Origin: Arsenicibacter sp965247375
GTDB taxonomy: Bacteria > Bacteroidota > Bacteroidia > Cytophagales > Spirosomataceae
Assembly: GCA_965247375.1 (NCBI GenBank)
Contig: CBDFHU010000120.1
Coordinates: forward strand, 1 to 64,000
DNA length: 64,000 nucleotides
Reading direction: 5' to 3'
The translations under genes and the position numbers were made by a program. Of the stretch, positions 43,512 through 52,518 are shown one piece after another (the stretch's first letter is position 1; each line of letters starts with the position of its first letter). Under the pieces are notes generated by a model that saw only the letters and a list, made by a program, of their open reading frames with translations, was not told the DNA's origin and searched no databases.

Positions 43512-44702
43512 TTATTCTTCCTCCTGATTATTTAGTTTTGACAACAGGCTGTAGGCTCCCTTAACCACGACGGGTGTTTTTGCCGGATCGACACCGGCGG
43601 GAAGGCTTACCGCTACATAACCGTTTTCCGTTACGCCGGGTTGAACCGGAATCTGCCGGAACCGGTACTGGCCCTTTTCTTTACTGACCAGGACATATAC
43701 ATACGACTTGCCGCCGAACGAAACGACCGCTGATTCCGGTAGCGATGACACCGATTGACTGGTTACGTCGAGTTCTGCGGACACATAGGCGCCCGGAATC
43801 ACCGAGGCGGTGGCCGATTGCGGATGGGCATGCACCTCAATCGTACGCTCCGGCGAAATCTCCTTCCCGATCAGAATAACCGTAGCCGGATGCACCGGTT
43901 TCCCTTCCTGACCAACTGCATACCGAAGCCGCTGCCCGACGCGGATCTGGTCAATATTACGTTCAAAAACAGATAAGGCCAGATGAATATGACTAACATC
44001 AGTGATTTCGGCCAGCACATCGGCCGGATTCACGAACTTACCCAGATTGATGTTGACCACCGTCAGGTAACCGTCAACCGGCGAAGGTACCGGAATGGTG
44101 CGGGTCAGTTTGTCGGCCCGCAGCGATACCGGATTAATCCGTAACATGGTCAGCCGCTGCGCCTGTCCGGCCAGCTGTGCCTGGAGCCGCTGGCGCTCGG
44201 CGGCGGTTTGCTGGAATACCTTAAGCGCGCTGACGTTTTCGCGGCTCAGTTCCTGCTGCCGCTGGTATTCCTGATTGCTGTACTCAAGCCGGGCTTTGGT
44301 TTCCAGATAGTCCTGCTGAAGCTGGATAAACTCCGGATTTTCGAGCACCGCCAGAAGCTGCCCTTTCCGGACCCGCTGCCCTGGCAACAGGTCGTGATTC
44401 AGATTCCGGACATAGCCGCCGTAAGGCACTGAGACCGTCACGCGCTGGTTCGGGGGAACGTCAATTTTACCGTTGACTTTCAGCGTACTGCTGATGTTCC
44501 GGTATTCGGGCTGGCCGAGCTGTATGCTGGCTATGTCGTACTGAGCCCGGGTAAACGAGACCTCAACCGGACCGTCCTGACCTGCTTCGGTAGTCGCCGT
44601 ACTGTCTGTTTTTGCCGCCGTTTCTGTTTCTGTCTGCTTTGGGCTATTGCAAGCCTGATATAGGAAAACGGTCAGTAAGAGACCGGGAATGATTCGCTTC
44701 AT
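43512..44702 (-). CDS. RND efflux periplasmic adaptor (CusB/CzcB type)
   Basis: A 396-residue membrane-fusion lipoprotein. The lipobox is FLYQAC (Cys about 18). A barrel-sandwich, coiled-coil hairpin and beta-barrel order follows: RVTVSVPYGGYVRNLN, the helix with QLQQDYLETKARLEY, and PVPSPVDGYLTVVNINLGKFV. It bridges the inner-membrane pump and the outer-membrane channel. It starts 8 bases after the RND gene and is followed within 3 bases by the VIT1-type gene. Confidence 0.9.
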   Translation of the reverse strand: MKRIIPGLLLTVFLYQACNSPKQTETETAAKTDSTATTEAGQDGPVEVSFTRAQYDIASIQLGQPEYRNISSTLKVNGKIDVPPNQRVTVSVPYGGYVRNLNHDLLPGQRVRKGQLLAVLENPEFIQLQQDYLETKARLEYSNQEYQRQQELSRENVSALKVFQQTAAERQRLQAQLAGQAQRLTMLRINPVSLRADKLTRTIPVPSPVDGYLTVVNINLGKFVNPADVLAEITDVSHIHLALSVFERNIDQIRVGQRLRYAVGQEGKPVHPATVILIGKEISPERTIEVHAHPQSATASVIPGAYVSAELDVTSQSVSSLPESAVVSFGGKSYVYVLVSKEKGQYRFRQIPVQPGVTENGYVAVSLPAGVDPAKTPVVVKGAYSLLSKLNNQEEE

Positions 44703-44710
44703 GAGAGCCG

Positions 44711-47700
44711 TTAGTCAAGTCCTGACAGGAATTCAAGATACAGGACAGATTGGTTTAACTGGTTTAGTACATCCAGGTAATTCTGGCGGATGGTGAGTGC
44801 CTGCTGGAGAGCCAGCGAGAATTCGACATAGCCGATGTCGCCGCTGCGGAAAGCCTTCCGCGCATTGTCAGCGATGAGCTGTGCCTGCGGCAGGCCGCTT
44901 TGTTCGTAATACTGCACGGCTGTCTGGTAACGGTTATATTGGTCTATGGCCTGCGTATACTGGTTACGGATGGTACGCTCCTGTAGGTCCAGTTCGGTTT
45001 GGGCAATCTGTTCGTTGATACGGGCCGATTCGACGCGGGCCTTTTGCGGCCGGCTGATCAGCGGAAACAGGATGCCGATCTGACCGCCGAAAAACCGGTG
45101 ACCGGCATTATAGACGTATTCGTTGCCGTTGAAATTCTGGGTACCGATCAGCGTCTGCGAAAAAATACCCAGCTGAAATTCGGGCAGCAGCCGTGCCTGT
45201 TCGACCTGCCGGGCGCGCTGGTTGACCTCGATTTGCTGTTTCAGCAGGGCCAGCAGCGGATGATTGGCGGTAGAGGCTGTATCGGCCGGTAAGGCCAATG
45301 TTCGCTGAACGAGGCGTTGGGCCGGTACGTCGACCGGTTCGGCGCTGAACAGCAGGTTCCGGAGCGATGTCCGGGCGGTAGTCAGCGCGGCTTCGGTTTG
45401 GGCTAACCGCACGCGTTGTTCGGCCAGCTGGCTTTCGGCGGTGGCTTTTTCCAGCGAACCCGTTTCACCGGTACGGAACCGGACAGCGGCGGCCTGTACA
45501 AACTCGGTCAGCAGCGAGTCCTGCTGGCGGAACAGCCGCTCGCGCTCGTGCTGGAACCACACCTCGTAATACGCCGTTTTGACCTGATACCGTAACTCGT
45601 GCCGTGTGACACTGACCTGCCGCTGGCGCTGGGCGGTTGTTGCGTCGGCCAGTCCTACAGATTCACGGATGAACCGTGGGTTGGGCAAGGTCTGGGTTGC
45701 CGTGATGTTGTTGTCGAATTTCCGGCTGTTGTACTGCCCGAGCATGGCATTGACGTTCAGTTTGCCGATGTCATACGCTGACCGCCGCAGGGCCTGCTGG
45801 GCATCGACCTGATATTGGGCAACTTTCAGCTGGCCGTTTCGTGCATTGGCTTCCTGCAATGCCTGATCAAGGGTAAGAACACGTACCGGTGACTGGGCCT
45901 GAGCCAGTCCGCTAATCAGCAGACCGCCAATCAACAGACTCAGGGTTTTGACCTGCTTACCGGCCAGTTTCCCGAAGCCACCCTCAAAGAAGGTGTATAG
46001 GACAGGTAAGACAATCAGGGTCAGCAATGTAGCTGTAATCAGGCCGCCGATTACGACTGTCGCCAGTGGTTTCTGTACCTCCGCACCGCCGGAAGTAGAT
46101 AGCGCCATGGGTAGGAAACCCAGAGAGGCGACAAGCGCCGTCATGATGACCGGACGCAGCCGGACATCGGTACCTTTGCGGATGATTTCGGTCAGGTCTG
46201 TGAGCCCGTCTTCGTGCCGTAACCGGTTAAATTCGGCAATGAGCACGATACCGTTGAGAACCGATACCCCGAACAGGGCGATGAAGCCCACTCCGGCCGA
46301 AATACTGAACGGCATACCGCGCAGGAGCAGGGCGGCTACTCCGCCGATAGCGGCCATCGGAATGGCCGTAAAAATCAGAATCGATTGTTTGATGGACCCG
46401 AACGTAAAGAAGAGCAGCATAAAAATCAGCGCCAGAGCCGCCGGAACTGCAATCGAAAGCCGTTGTTTGGCCTCGACCAGGTTCTGGAACTGACCACCAT
46501 AGGCAATCGAATAGCCCGGCGGAAATTTGATCTTTGTGTCTACTTTCTGCTGTAGTTCCTTAATGATGCTCTCTACATCGCGGCCACGCACATTGAAGCC
46601 GAGTGTAATCCGGCGGCGGGTATTGTCGCGCTGAATCTGATTTGGCGCCTGAACTAACTGCACTGTCGCCACCTGCGAGAGCGGAATCTGATTGCCTTTC
46701 GGGGTCATAACGTATAAATTGCTTACATCCTGAATACTCTGTCGTTTCTCCGGTGCGAGGCGTACCACAAGGTCAAACCGGCGCTCGCCTTCAAACACCA
46801 GCCCTGCGGCCTGACCGGCAAAAGCGGTGTTGATGGTACGGTTCACGTCGTTTACATTGAGTCCGAACTGGGCCAGCCGGTTGCGGTCAAGCTTGATCTG
46901 GATCTGGGGCTGGCCTTCAACCTGTTCAACATACAGGTCCTGCGCGCCGTCTACGGTTTTGATGATACCAGCTACCTTATCGGCCTGACGGGTTAATTCG
47001 CTGAGATCGTCGCCGTAAATTTTAATCCCGACATCCTGGCGCGAGCCGGTCATGAGTTCGTTAAACCGCATCTGCACCGGCTGCTGAAAACCGAATGTAA
47101 CGCCTGGAATCTGAGAGACTACCGCCGCCATTTTTTCGACCATCTCTTCGCGGGTACGGGCGGAAGTCCACTCACTGATGGGTTTGAAAATAACCATCAG
47201 GTCACTGGCCTCGATAGCCATCGGGTCGGTCGGGATTTCACCGGCTCCGATTTTACCGACCACCTGCTCCACTTCGGGGAAGTTTTTCAGAATCAGTTTT
47301 TCGGCCTTGAGCGTCGCATCGACTGTTTCGGAGAGTGAGCTGCCCGTCAGCACGCGGGTATCAACGGCAAAGTCACCTTCGTCCAGCGTCGGCAGGAATT
47401 CACCGCCCATTTGCAGAAATGCAAAGATGCTGGCTGTCAGAAAGACAATGGCCGTACCTACCACAATAAACCGGTGGCGTAATGACCACAGCAGCAGGGG
47501 CTCATACCGGCGGTGCGTGGCGCGGATGAGTTTGTCGGAAAACGTTTCGCGGTGTTCAATCCGCTTACTGAGCAGCAGAGCCGACATCATCGGCACATAG
47601 GTCAGCGACAAAATAAAGGCACCCAGAATCGCGAAGGCAACCGTCAGCGCCATCGGGGTAAACATCTTGCCTTCGACACCGCTCAGGGCCAGAATCGGCA

Positions 47701-49081
47701 GGTATACGATCAGGATAATGATTTCGCCGAAAGCCGCCGAATTCCGGATACGGGCGGCCGAATGAAAGACTTCGTCGTCCATTTGTTCTTGAGTGAGTGT
47801 GGTATCACGGTTGCGCAGGAGCAGGTGATGGAGGGTAGCCTCCACAATGATCACCGCCCCGTCGACAATCAGGCCGAAATCGATGGCCCCCAGACTCATC
47901 AGGTTTCCGGAAACGCCGAACACATTCATCATGCCGATGGCAAACAACAGTGCCAGCGGGATAACCGACGCAACGACCACCCCTGCCCGCCATTCGCCAA
48001 GGAGCAGGACCAGCACGAAAATAACAATCAGGGCGCCTTCGCTCAGGTTTTTGGTTACGGTCCCGATGGCACTATCTACCATTTTAGTCCGGTCGAGGAA
48101 CGGAATCAACTGGATGCCTTCCGGCAGTGTTTTTTCGATTTCGGCGATTTTGGTCTTAACCCTCTTGATCACCGCTGAGGAGTTTTCGCCCTTCAGCATC
48201 ATCACAATGGCGCCCACCACCTCGCCGTCGCCGTTGCGGGTGACGGCGCCGTAGCGTACAGCCGAGCCGATCTGTACCGTAGCCACATCGCGGATCCGGA
48301 CCGGTGTGCCGTTGCCATCCTGCCGGACCAGCACGTTTTCAATGTCTTCAACACTGCCGATGAGGCCATCGGCGCGGATAAAGAAGGCATTCGGCTTTTT
48401 GTCGATATAGGCGCCGCCGGTATTCTGGTTGTTTTGTTCGAGGGCCGTAAAGAGGTCGGTAATGCTGAGGTTGAAGCTGCGCAGCCGGTCGGGGTCAACC
48501 GCAATTTCGTACTGTTTCAGCTCCCCGCCAAAGCTGCTGATGTCGGCCACCCCCGGAGTGCCCAGCAGCTGCCGCCGGATGATCCAGTCCTGAACGGTCC
48601 GGAGCTCGCGGGGCAAATAGCGGTTTTCGTAGCCTTTTTTCGGAACCAGTGTGTACTGATAAATTTCGCCGAGGCCGGTGGTAACAGGGGCCATGGTCGG
48701 GGTACCGATGCCGGGTGGAATCTGGGTGACGATGGTTTGCAGGCGTTCGGCAATTTGCTGGCGCGCCCAGTATACATCAACCCCGTCTTCAAAGACAAGG
48801 GTAACGAGCGAGAGGCCGAAGCGTGAGAACGACCGGATTTCGATAAGCCCCGGAATGTTGGCCAGCCCTACTTCGATCGGGAACGTAACAAGCCGTTCCA
48901 TTTCGGGAGCTGCCAGCGACGGGCTTGGCGTAATGACCTGAACCTGATTATTGGTGATATCGGGTACGGCATCAATCGGCAGACGGGCGGCCGACCACCC
49001 GCCCCAGATGAGCAGTACCAAGGAAAACAGTCCGATAATCAGTTTGTTCTGAATAGAAAAACGGATGATGCTGTTGAGCAT
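44711..49081 (-). CDS. CzcA-type heavy-metal RND pump fused to a TolC-like outer-membrane channel
   Basis: A 1456-residue protein from the ATG at 49081. Residues 1-1040 form a complete CzcA-type pump. It has the opening IIRFSIQNKLIIG, DFGLIVDGAVIIVE in the helix 4 region (the divalent-metal type motif) and SAGVGFIALFGVSVLNGIVL. After a Lys at 1045 comes a signal-like hydrophobic stretch ending AQAQ (1045-1063). Residues 1064-1456 are an outer-membrane efflux protein with two coiled-coil repeats (TLDQALQEANARNG, AVRFRTGETGSLE, AFRSGDIGYVEFS). It exports divalent cations together with the adaptor gene next to it. Confidence 0.93.
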   Translation of the reverse strand: MLNSIIRFSIQNKLIIGLFSLVLLIWGGWSAARLPIDAVPDITNNQVQVITPSPSLAAPEMERLVTFPIEVGLANIPGLIEIRSFSRFGLSLVTLVFEDGVDVYWARQQIAERLQTIVTQIPPGIGTPTMAPVTTGLGEIYQYTLVPKKGYENRYLPRELRTVQDWIIRRQLLGTPGVADISSFGGELKQYEIAVDPDRLRSFNLSITDLFTALEQNNQNTGGAYIDKKPNAFFIRADGLIGSVEDIENVLVRQDGNGTPVRIRDVATVQIGSAVRYGAVTRNGDGEVVGAIVMMLKGENSSAVIKRVKTKIAEIEKTLPEGIQLIPFLDRTKMVDSAIGTVTKNLSEGALIVIFVLVLLLGEWRAGVVVASVIPLALLFAIGMMNVFGVSGNLMSLGAIDFGLIVDGAVIIVEATLHHLLLRNRDTTLTQEQMDDEVFHSAARIRNSAAFGEIIILIVYLPILALSGVEGKMFTPMALTVAFAILGAFILSLTYVPMMSALLLSKRIEHRETFSDKLIRATHRRYEPLLLWSLRHRFIVVGTAIVFLTASIFAFLQMGGEFLPTLDEGDFAVDTRVLTGSSLSETVDATLKAEKLILKNFPEVEQVVGKIGAGEIPTDPMAIEASDLMVIFKPISEWTSARTREEMVEKMAAVVSQIPGVTFGFQQPVQMRFNELMTGSRQDVGIKIYGDDLSELTRQADKVAGIIKTVDGAQDLYVEQVEGQPQIQIKLDRNRLAQFGLNVNDVNRTINTAFAGQAAGLVFEGERRFDLVVRLAPEKRQSIQDVSNLYVMTPKGNQIPLSQVATVQLVQAPNQIQRDNTRRRITLGFNVRGRDVESIIKELQQKVDTKIKFPPGYSIAYGGQFQNLVEAKQRLSIAVPAALALIFMLLFFTFGSIKQSILIFTAIPMAAIGGVAALLLRGMPFSISAGVGFIALFGVSVLNGIVLIAEFNRLRHEDGLTDLTEIIRKGTDVRLRPVIMTALVASLGFLPMALSTSGGAEVQKPLATVVIGGLITATLLTLIVLPVLYTFFEGGFGKLAGKQVKTLSLLIGGLLISGLAQAQSPVRVLTLDQALQEANARNGQLKVAQYQVDAQQALRRSAYDIGKLNVNAMLGQYNSRKFDNNITATQTLPNPRFIRESVGLADATTAQRQRQVSVTRHELRYQVKTAYYEVWFQHERERLFRQQDSLLTEFVQAAAVRFRTGETGSLEKATAESQLAEQRVRLAQTEAALTTARTSLRNLLFSAEPVDVPAQRLVQRTLALPADTASTANHPLLALLKQQIEVNQRARQVEQARLLPEFQLGIFSQTLIGTQNFNGNEYVYNAGHRFFGGQIGILFPLISRPQKARVESARINEQIAQTELDLQERTIRNQYTQAIDQYNRYQTAVQYYEQSGLPQAQLIADNARKAFRSGDIGYVEFSLALQQALTIRQNYLDVLNQLNQSVLYLEFLSGLD

Positions 49082-49211
49082 GGAGAATAAAAAATGATGG
49101 TAGACTATGTATCCAGACAAACAGGACGTATGCAGGGAATACACAGCGGTACGGTGCTGCTCAACGAAGTTGAGAAACGCCGGTCAACGCATCATTCAGT
49201 CGCCATACATC

Positions 49212-49625
49212 CTAACGGACAAACAGCTTAGGCGGATGGAAAAAAGAGAACGTCCGTTCGGTCAGGAGCGGGCTGTGGTAGTGAAAGTTGGGGCGCTGTG
49301 CCAGAATAAAGACAAGCCGGTCAATGAGCGACGGACGGACCCAGTTGATGGGCACAAACGCAATGTGCCAGTTAAGGCCTAAGCAATGGTGAGACGCTTT
49401 AAACGGAATCTGCGAGTGGTCGTGCTGATTCTGGTGTTGCGCACTACCGGCTCCGTAATGAAGACTCAGAAAATCAATGAGTGAGAGGTTAGGGGCAGCC
49501 GCACGATGCAGCTCATAATGCTCCCACAACTGAGGCAGTTTAACAAACTCTTCCCAGACTGCTGTCGGCACAATGCTGACGGCAGACAGGTAGAGACCCA
49601 GAAAGAGGGTGAGAAACTGCTTCAT
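49212..49625 (-). CDS. Exported His-rich small protein upstream of the RND pump
   Basis: A 137-residue protein with a signal peptide (MKQFLTLFLGLYLSAVSIVP) and a His/Gln-rich centre (AQHQNQHDHSQIPFKASHH), then an aromatic and His-containing tail (FHYHSPLLTERTFSFFHPP). It sits 130 bases upstream of the pump gene on the same strand. Histidine content and position suggest a periplasmic metal-binding or sensing role; this is inference and no named family was recognised. Confidence 0.7.
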   Translation of the reverse strand: MKQFLTLFLGLYLSAVSIVPTAVWEEFVKLPQLWEHYELHRAAAPNLSLIDFLSLHYGAGSAQHQNQHDHSQIPFKASHHCLGLNWHIAFVPINWVRPSLIDRLVFILAQRPNFHYHSPLLTERTFSFFHPPKLFVR

Positions 49626-49666
49626 ACGGACAAATGTAACCTATAAACGGATTTGTAGGTGCTGTG

Positions 49667-49780
49667 TCAGTCGAAAAAAACAAACAAAATGATGATGAAA
49701 ATCACAATAAAAATGTAATACCAGCCATCGACGAAAATGTATGGCTTATACTTTTTATAAAAGTTACGGATAGCAGACAT
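49667..49780 (-). CDS. 37-residue single-helix membrane peptide
   Basis: ATG at 49780, stop at 49667. The peptide has a basic, aromatic N-terminus (MSAIRNFYKKYKPYIFVDGWYY) followed by one very hydrophobic segment (IFIVIFIIILFVFF) and a final Asp. The 100-base AT-rich region around it holds no other frame. It may be a small membrane component or regulator expressed ahead of the metal operon. It is too short for a secure call. Confidence 0.4.
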   Translation of the reverse strand: MSAIRNFYKKYKPYIFVDGWYYIFIVIFIIILFVFFD

Positions 49781-49856
49781 GATTGTATAGTGCTAAGTGA
49801 TACAAAACCTGATGCGTTTACAAAAATACAGGTTTCTACTTAGGTATGAATACTAG

Positions 49857-51020
49857 TCAATCCTTTCTCTTCTCCTGCCGTGCTTTTTTGCGGGCTTCAC
49901 GTTTTTCCTTGCGTTCGGCTTTACGGGCTTCGCGTTTTTCCTTGAAATCGTCTTTTATCGTTTGAACGGCATCCTGAAACGTAACGTCATTGTCAAACTT
50001 CTTCTCAAACGCTTCAATGTAGGCATTGCGCAGCACGCCGAAAATCGTCGTCCAGATGTCAACGGAAACATCGCTGACATCACCGCGGAGCGGAATTTTG
50101 GTGGCTACCTGATCTTTGCGCTGGTTTTCAAGGATCTCAGCGCCGCCTTCAGCCAGCAGCTCACGGAAAAAACTGCCGACAGTGCGGTCATCGTGCTCTT
50201 TCAGTTTGAAGACCTGCATGTTTTTGGTCAATGGCTTCAGATACCCTTTCAGTTTACCGTCGTTCATGGCCATTTCACTCAAGACGCTGATGGTGCCCCG
50301 CTCAAAGTCGATTTTTGCATACTCCCGCGCCAGGGTATTGAGTTCCGTGAGCTGGAGGTCGTTGAAGCGCATGTTGTAGTCAAAATCCGGTGTTTGCTTC
50401 AACAGGTACATGTTGGCATCGAAGCGCATGGTGCCGCCCCAACCCGGCACATCGCCGGTGGCCCATATCGGCGATGGCAAACGCCCCGGTTTTTCATCTA
50501 CGTTGCGGATATTCCGGATTTCGCCCTGAAAATTACCGAGCGACAGATCCGTGTTGGCTTTACTGAACAGCTTGAGCAGTTTTACCTGCCCGTCGGCTAC
50601 GGCAACGCGGTTGATCTGAATTGGCATCAGGTCTTTGACGATCTTTGTCCAGTCGACTTCGGCACCGGTTTGCCGTTCGGATTCATTGGTACTGAACGAA
50701 AAGTTCAGGCGCGGGCTATACGCTTCAACCTCGCCCACGAGCTTGCCCTTGAGCAGTGATTTCCACTCAATCGACAAATCGCTTTTGGGAATATAAATAA
50801 ACGGCTCCTGGAGCTTACCGTTGATTTTCCGGATGCGGAGCTCCTTGATCTGATACGATCCCTGAATCAAGGAAATATCAACATCGTCGATATGACCGGT
50901 ATAACTACCCATATCCGCCAGCAGGTTGTTGACATAGCGCAAAACAACATAGGGGAGCAGCAGACGGGCCACCACCAGCAGCCCTGCGACAACAAGCAGG
51001 ATTTTAACAGACCGTTTCAA
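49857..51020 (-). CDS. DUF748 domain protein (AsmA-like)
   Basis: A 387-residue inner-membrane anchored protein. An N-terminal helix (SVKILLVVAGLLVVARLLLPYVV) is followed by a periplasmic DUF748 domain rich in beta strands (GHIDDVDISLIQGSYQIKEL, INRVAVADGQVKLL, LQLTELNTLAREYAKIDFERG). The last 40 residues are extremely charged (alternating Lys, Arg and Glu, as in KEKREARKAERKEKREARKK). AsmA-like proteins help move lipids or affect outer-membrane assembly; the specific job is unknown. Confidence 0.82.
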   Translation of the reverse strand: MKRSVKILLVVAGLLVVARLLLPYVVLRYVNNLLADMGSYTGHIDDVDISLIQGSYQIKELRIRKINGKLQEPFIYIPKSDLSIEWKSLLKGKLVGEVEAYSPRLNFSFSTNESERQTGAEVDWTKIVKDLMPIQINRVAVADGQVKLLKLFSKANTDLSLGNFQGEIRNIRNVDEKPGRLPSPIWATGDVPGWGGTMRFDANMYLLKQTPDFDYNMRFNDLQLTELNTLAREYAKIDFERGTISVLSEMAMNDGKLKGYLKPLTKNMQVFKLKEHDDRTVGSFFRELLAEGGAEILENQRKDQVATKIPLRGDVSDVSVDIWTTIFGVLRNAYIEAFEKKFDNDVTFQDAVQTIKDDFKEKREARKAERKEKREARKKARQEKRKD

Positions 51021-51120
51021 CGTACTTCATCGGGTTGGTAGTATACAAGTAACCCGATGAAGCCTGTTTGGTTTACATAGTCCAGTAAATAACCGATCTG
51101 TACGTACCTGTGAATCAGTT

Positions 51121-52455
51121 TTATATAAAAATGTCCAGAATTAGTACGCCGATCAGCCCGACAATGGAGACGATAGTTTCCATGACCGACCAGGTTTTAA
51201 TGGTGTCTTTAATACTCAGGTTGAAGTACTCTTTGAACAGCCAGAAACCGCCGTCGTTAATGTGTGAAAACATCAGGCTGCCCGAGCCGATGGCCAGTAC
51301 CATCAGTTCCGGCTGAATCGTCTGCGCCTGTAGTAACGGCAGGATAATGCCTACCGTGGTCAGCCCGGCAACCGTTGCTGAGCCTACACACACGCGGATT
51401 ACTGCAGCCATGCCCCAGCCCAGCAGCAGCGGCGGAATGGCCGCATCGGTCAGCAGGCTGCCAATGTACTTGCTGGTACCACTATCCATAAATACTTGCT
51501 TCAGCGCACCGGCGCCGGCAATGACCAGCAGAATTGGTGCTGCGGCCTTAATCGCCTCTTCGAGATCTTTCATTACGGCTTTCATTGATTGACCGCGCTG
51601 AAGCCCGAGGAAATAAACGGCAACAAGGACTGATACCAGCATGCCTACGTAAGGCTCCGACAACAACTTAAACGCGCTGGTCAGTGCGGCCATACCCGTC
51701 GATTGCTCCTGATGGCTGAGGTACGTTTTGAGCGGACCAAGCAGTGTCAGCAGCGCCACCGGCAGCAGGGCGACAAAGAAACTAATACCGGCGCCAGGCA
51801 GATCAGTTGTCGGGACATCCTTGATGTTGAACAGTGTGCGGTCGATATGCGGATTATATTTCGACAGGGTTTTTCCGAAGATTGGTCCGGCGATAACGAT
51901 AGCCGGTATGGCTACAATCAGGCCATAAAACAGTGTTTTGCCAATATCAGCGTTCAGCTGACCGGCAATAGCCGCCGGGGACGGGTGAGGGGGCAGGTAT
52001 CCGTGTGCGACCGACAGTGCCGACAACATCGGAACGGCAACGGTCAGCAAGGGCAGCCGTGACGAAGCGGCAATGGTGAATATCAGGGGAACAACAATGA
52101 TAAAGCCGGCATTATAGAACAGCGGAATGCCGATCACAAAACCGGCGAGTGCCAGTCCCCAGTGAATGTTTTTAATCCCGAACCAGCCAATCATGACATC
52201 AGTGATCCGCCGGGCAGCACCGCTTTCGGCCACAAGCCGGCCCAGCATGGCCCCGAAGCCGATGATCAGCACCAGATCGCCGAGGGTACCACCTATGCCG
52301 GTCTGAATGGATTTACCAACGGCCGTCACCTCCATACCGGAGGCCAGACCAATGGCCAGCGAAACCAGCACAAATGAGATAAAGGTGTCCAGATGCACAA
52401 AGGCAATCAGGGCCACTAAGGCTAAAATACCAAGCAGGGTCAGGAGAAGAGGCAT
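51121..52455 (-). CDS. GntP family gluconate:H+ symporter
   Basis: A 444-residue permease with about 12-14 hydrophobic segments. FHYN-like first loop, then IGFGAMLGRLVAESGAARRI, LFYNAGFIIVVPLIF, PPHPSPAAIAGQL and the C-terminal MVLAIGSGSLMFSHINDGGFWLFKE are hallmarks of GntP. It imports gluconate or a related aldonate with protons. No gluconate kinase is next to it; the GMC/subunit 3 oxidoreductase at 21-23 kb could supply an aldonate, but that link is speculative. Confidence 0.92.
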   Translation of the reverse strand: MPLLLTLLGILALVALIAFVHLDTFISFVLVSLAIGLASGMEVTAVGKSIQTGIGGTLGDLVLIIGFGAMLGRLVAESGAARRITDVMIGWFGIKNIHWGLALAGFVIGIPLFYNAGFIIVVPLIFTIAASSRLPLLTVAVPMLSALSVAHGYLPPHPSPAAIAGQLNADIGKTLFYGLIVAIPAIVIAGPIFGKTLSKYNPHIDRTLFNIKDVPTTDLPGAGISFFVALLPVALLTLLGPLKTYLSHQEQSTGMAALTSAFKLLSEPYVGMLVSVLVAVYFLGLQRGQSMKAVMKDLEEAIKAAAPILLVIAGAGALKQVFMDSGTSKYIGSLLTDAAIPPLLLGWGMAAVIRVCVGSATVAGLTTVGIILPLLQAQTIQPELMVLAIGSGSLMFSHINDGGFWLFKEYFNLSIKDTIKTWSVMETIVSIVGLIGVLILDIFI

Positions 52456-52518
52456 GTGTAACGTGGGTTGTCGGAATAGGTCGAAGCGGTTCCGGTTGCT
52501 CCGGCAGCTGCATATTAC

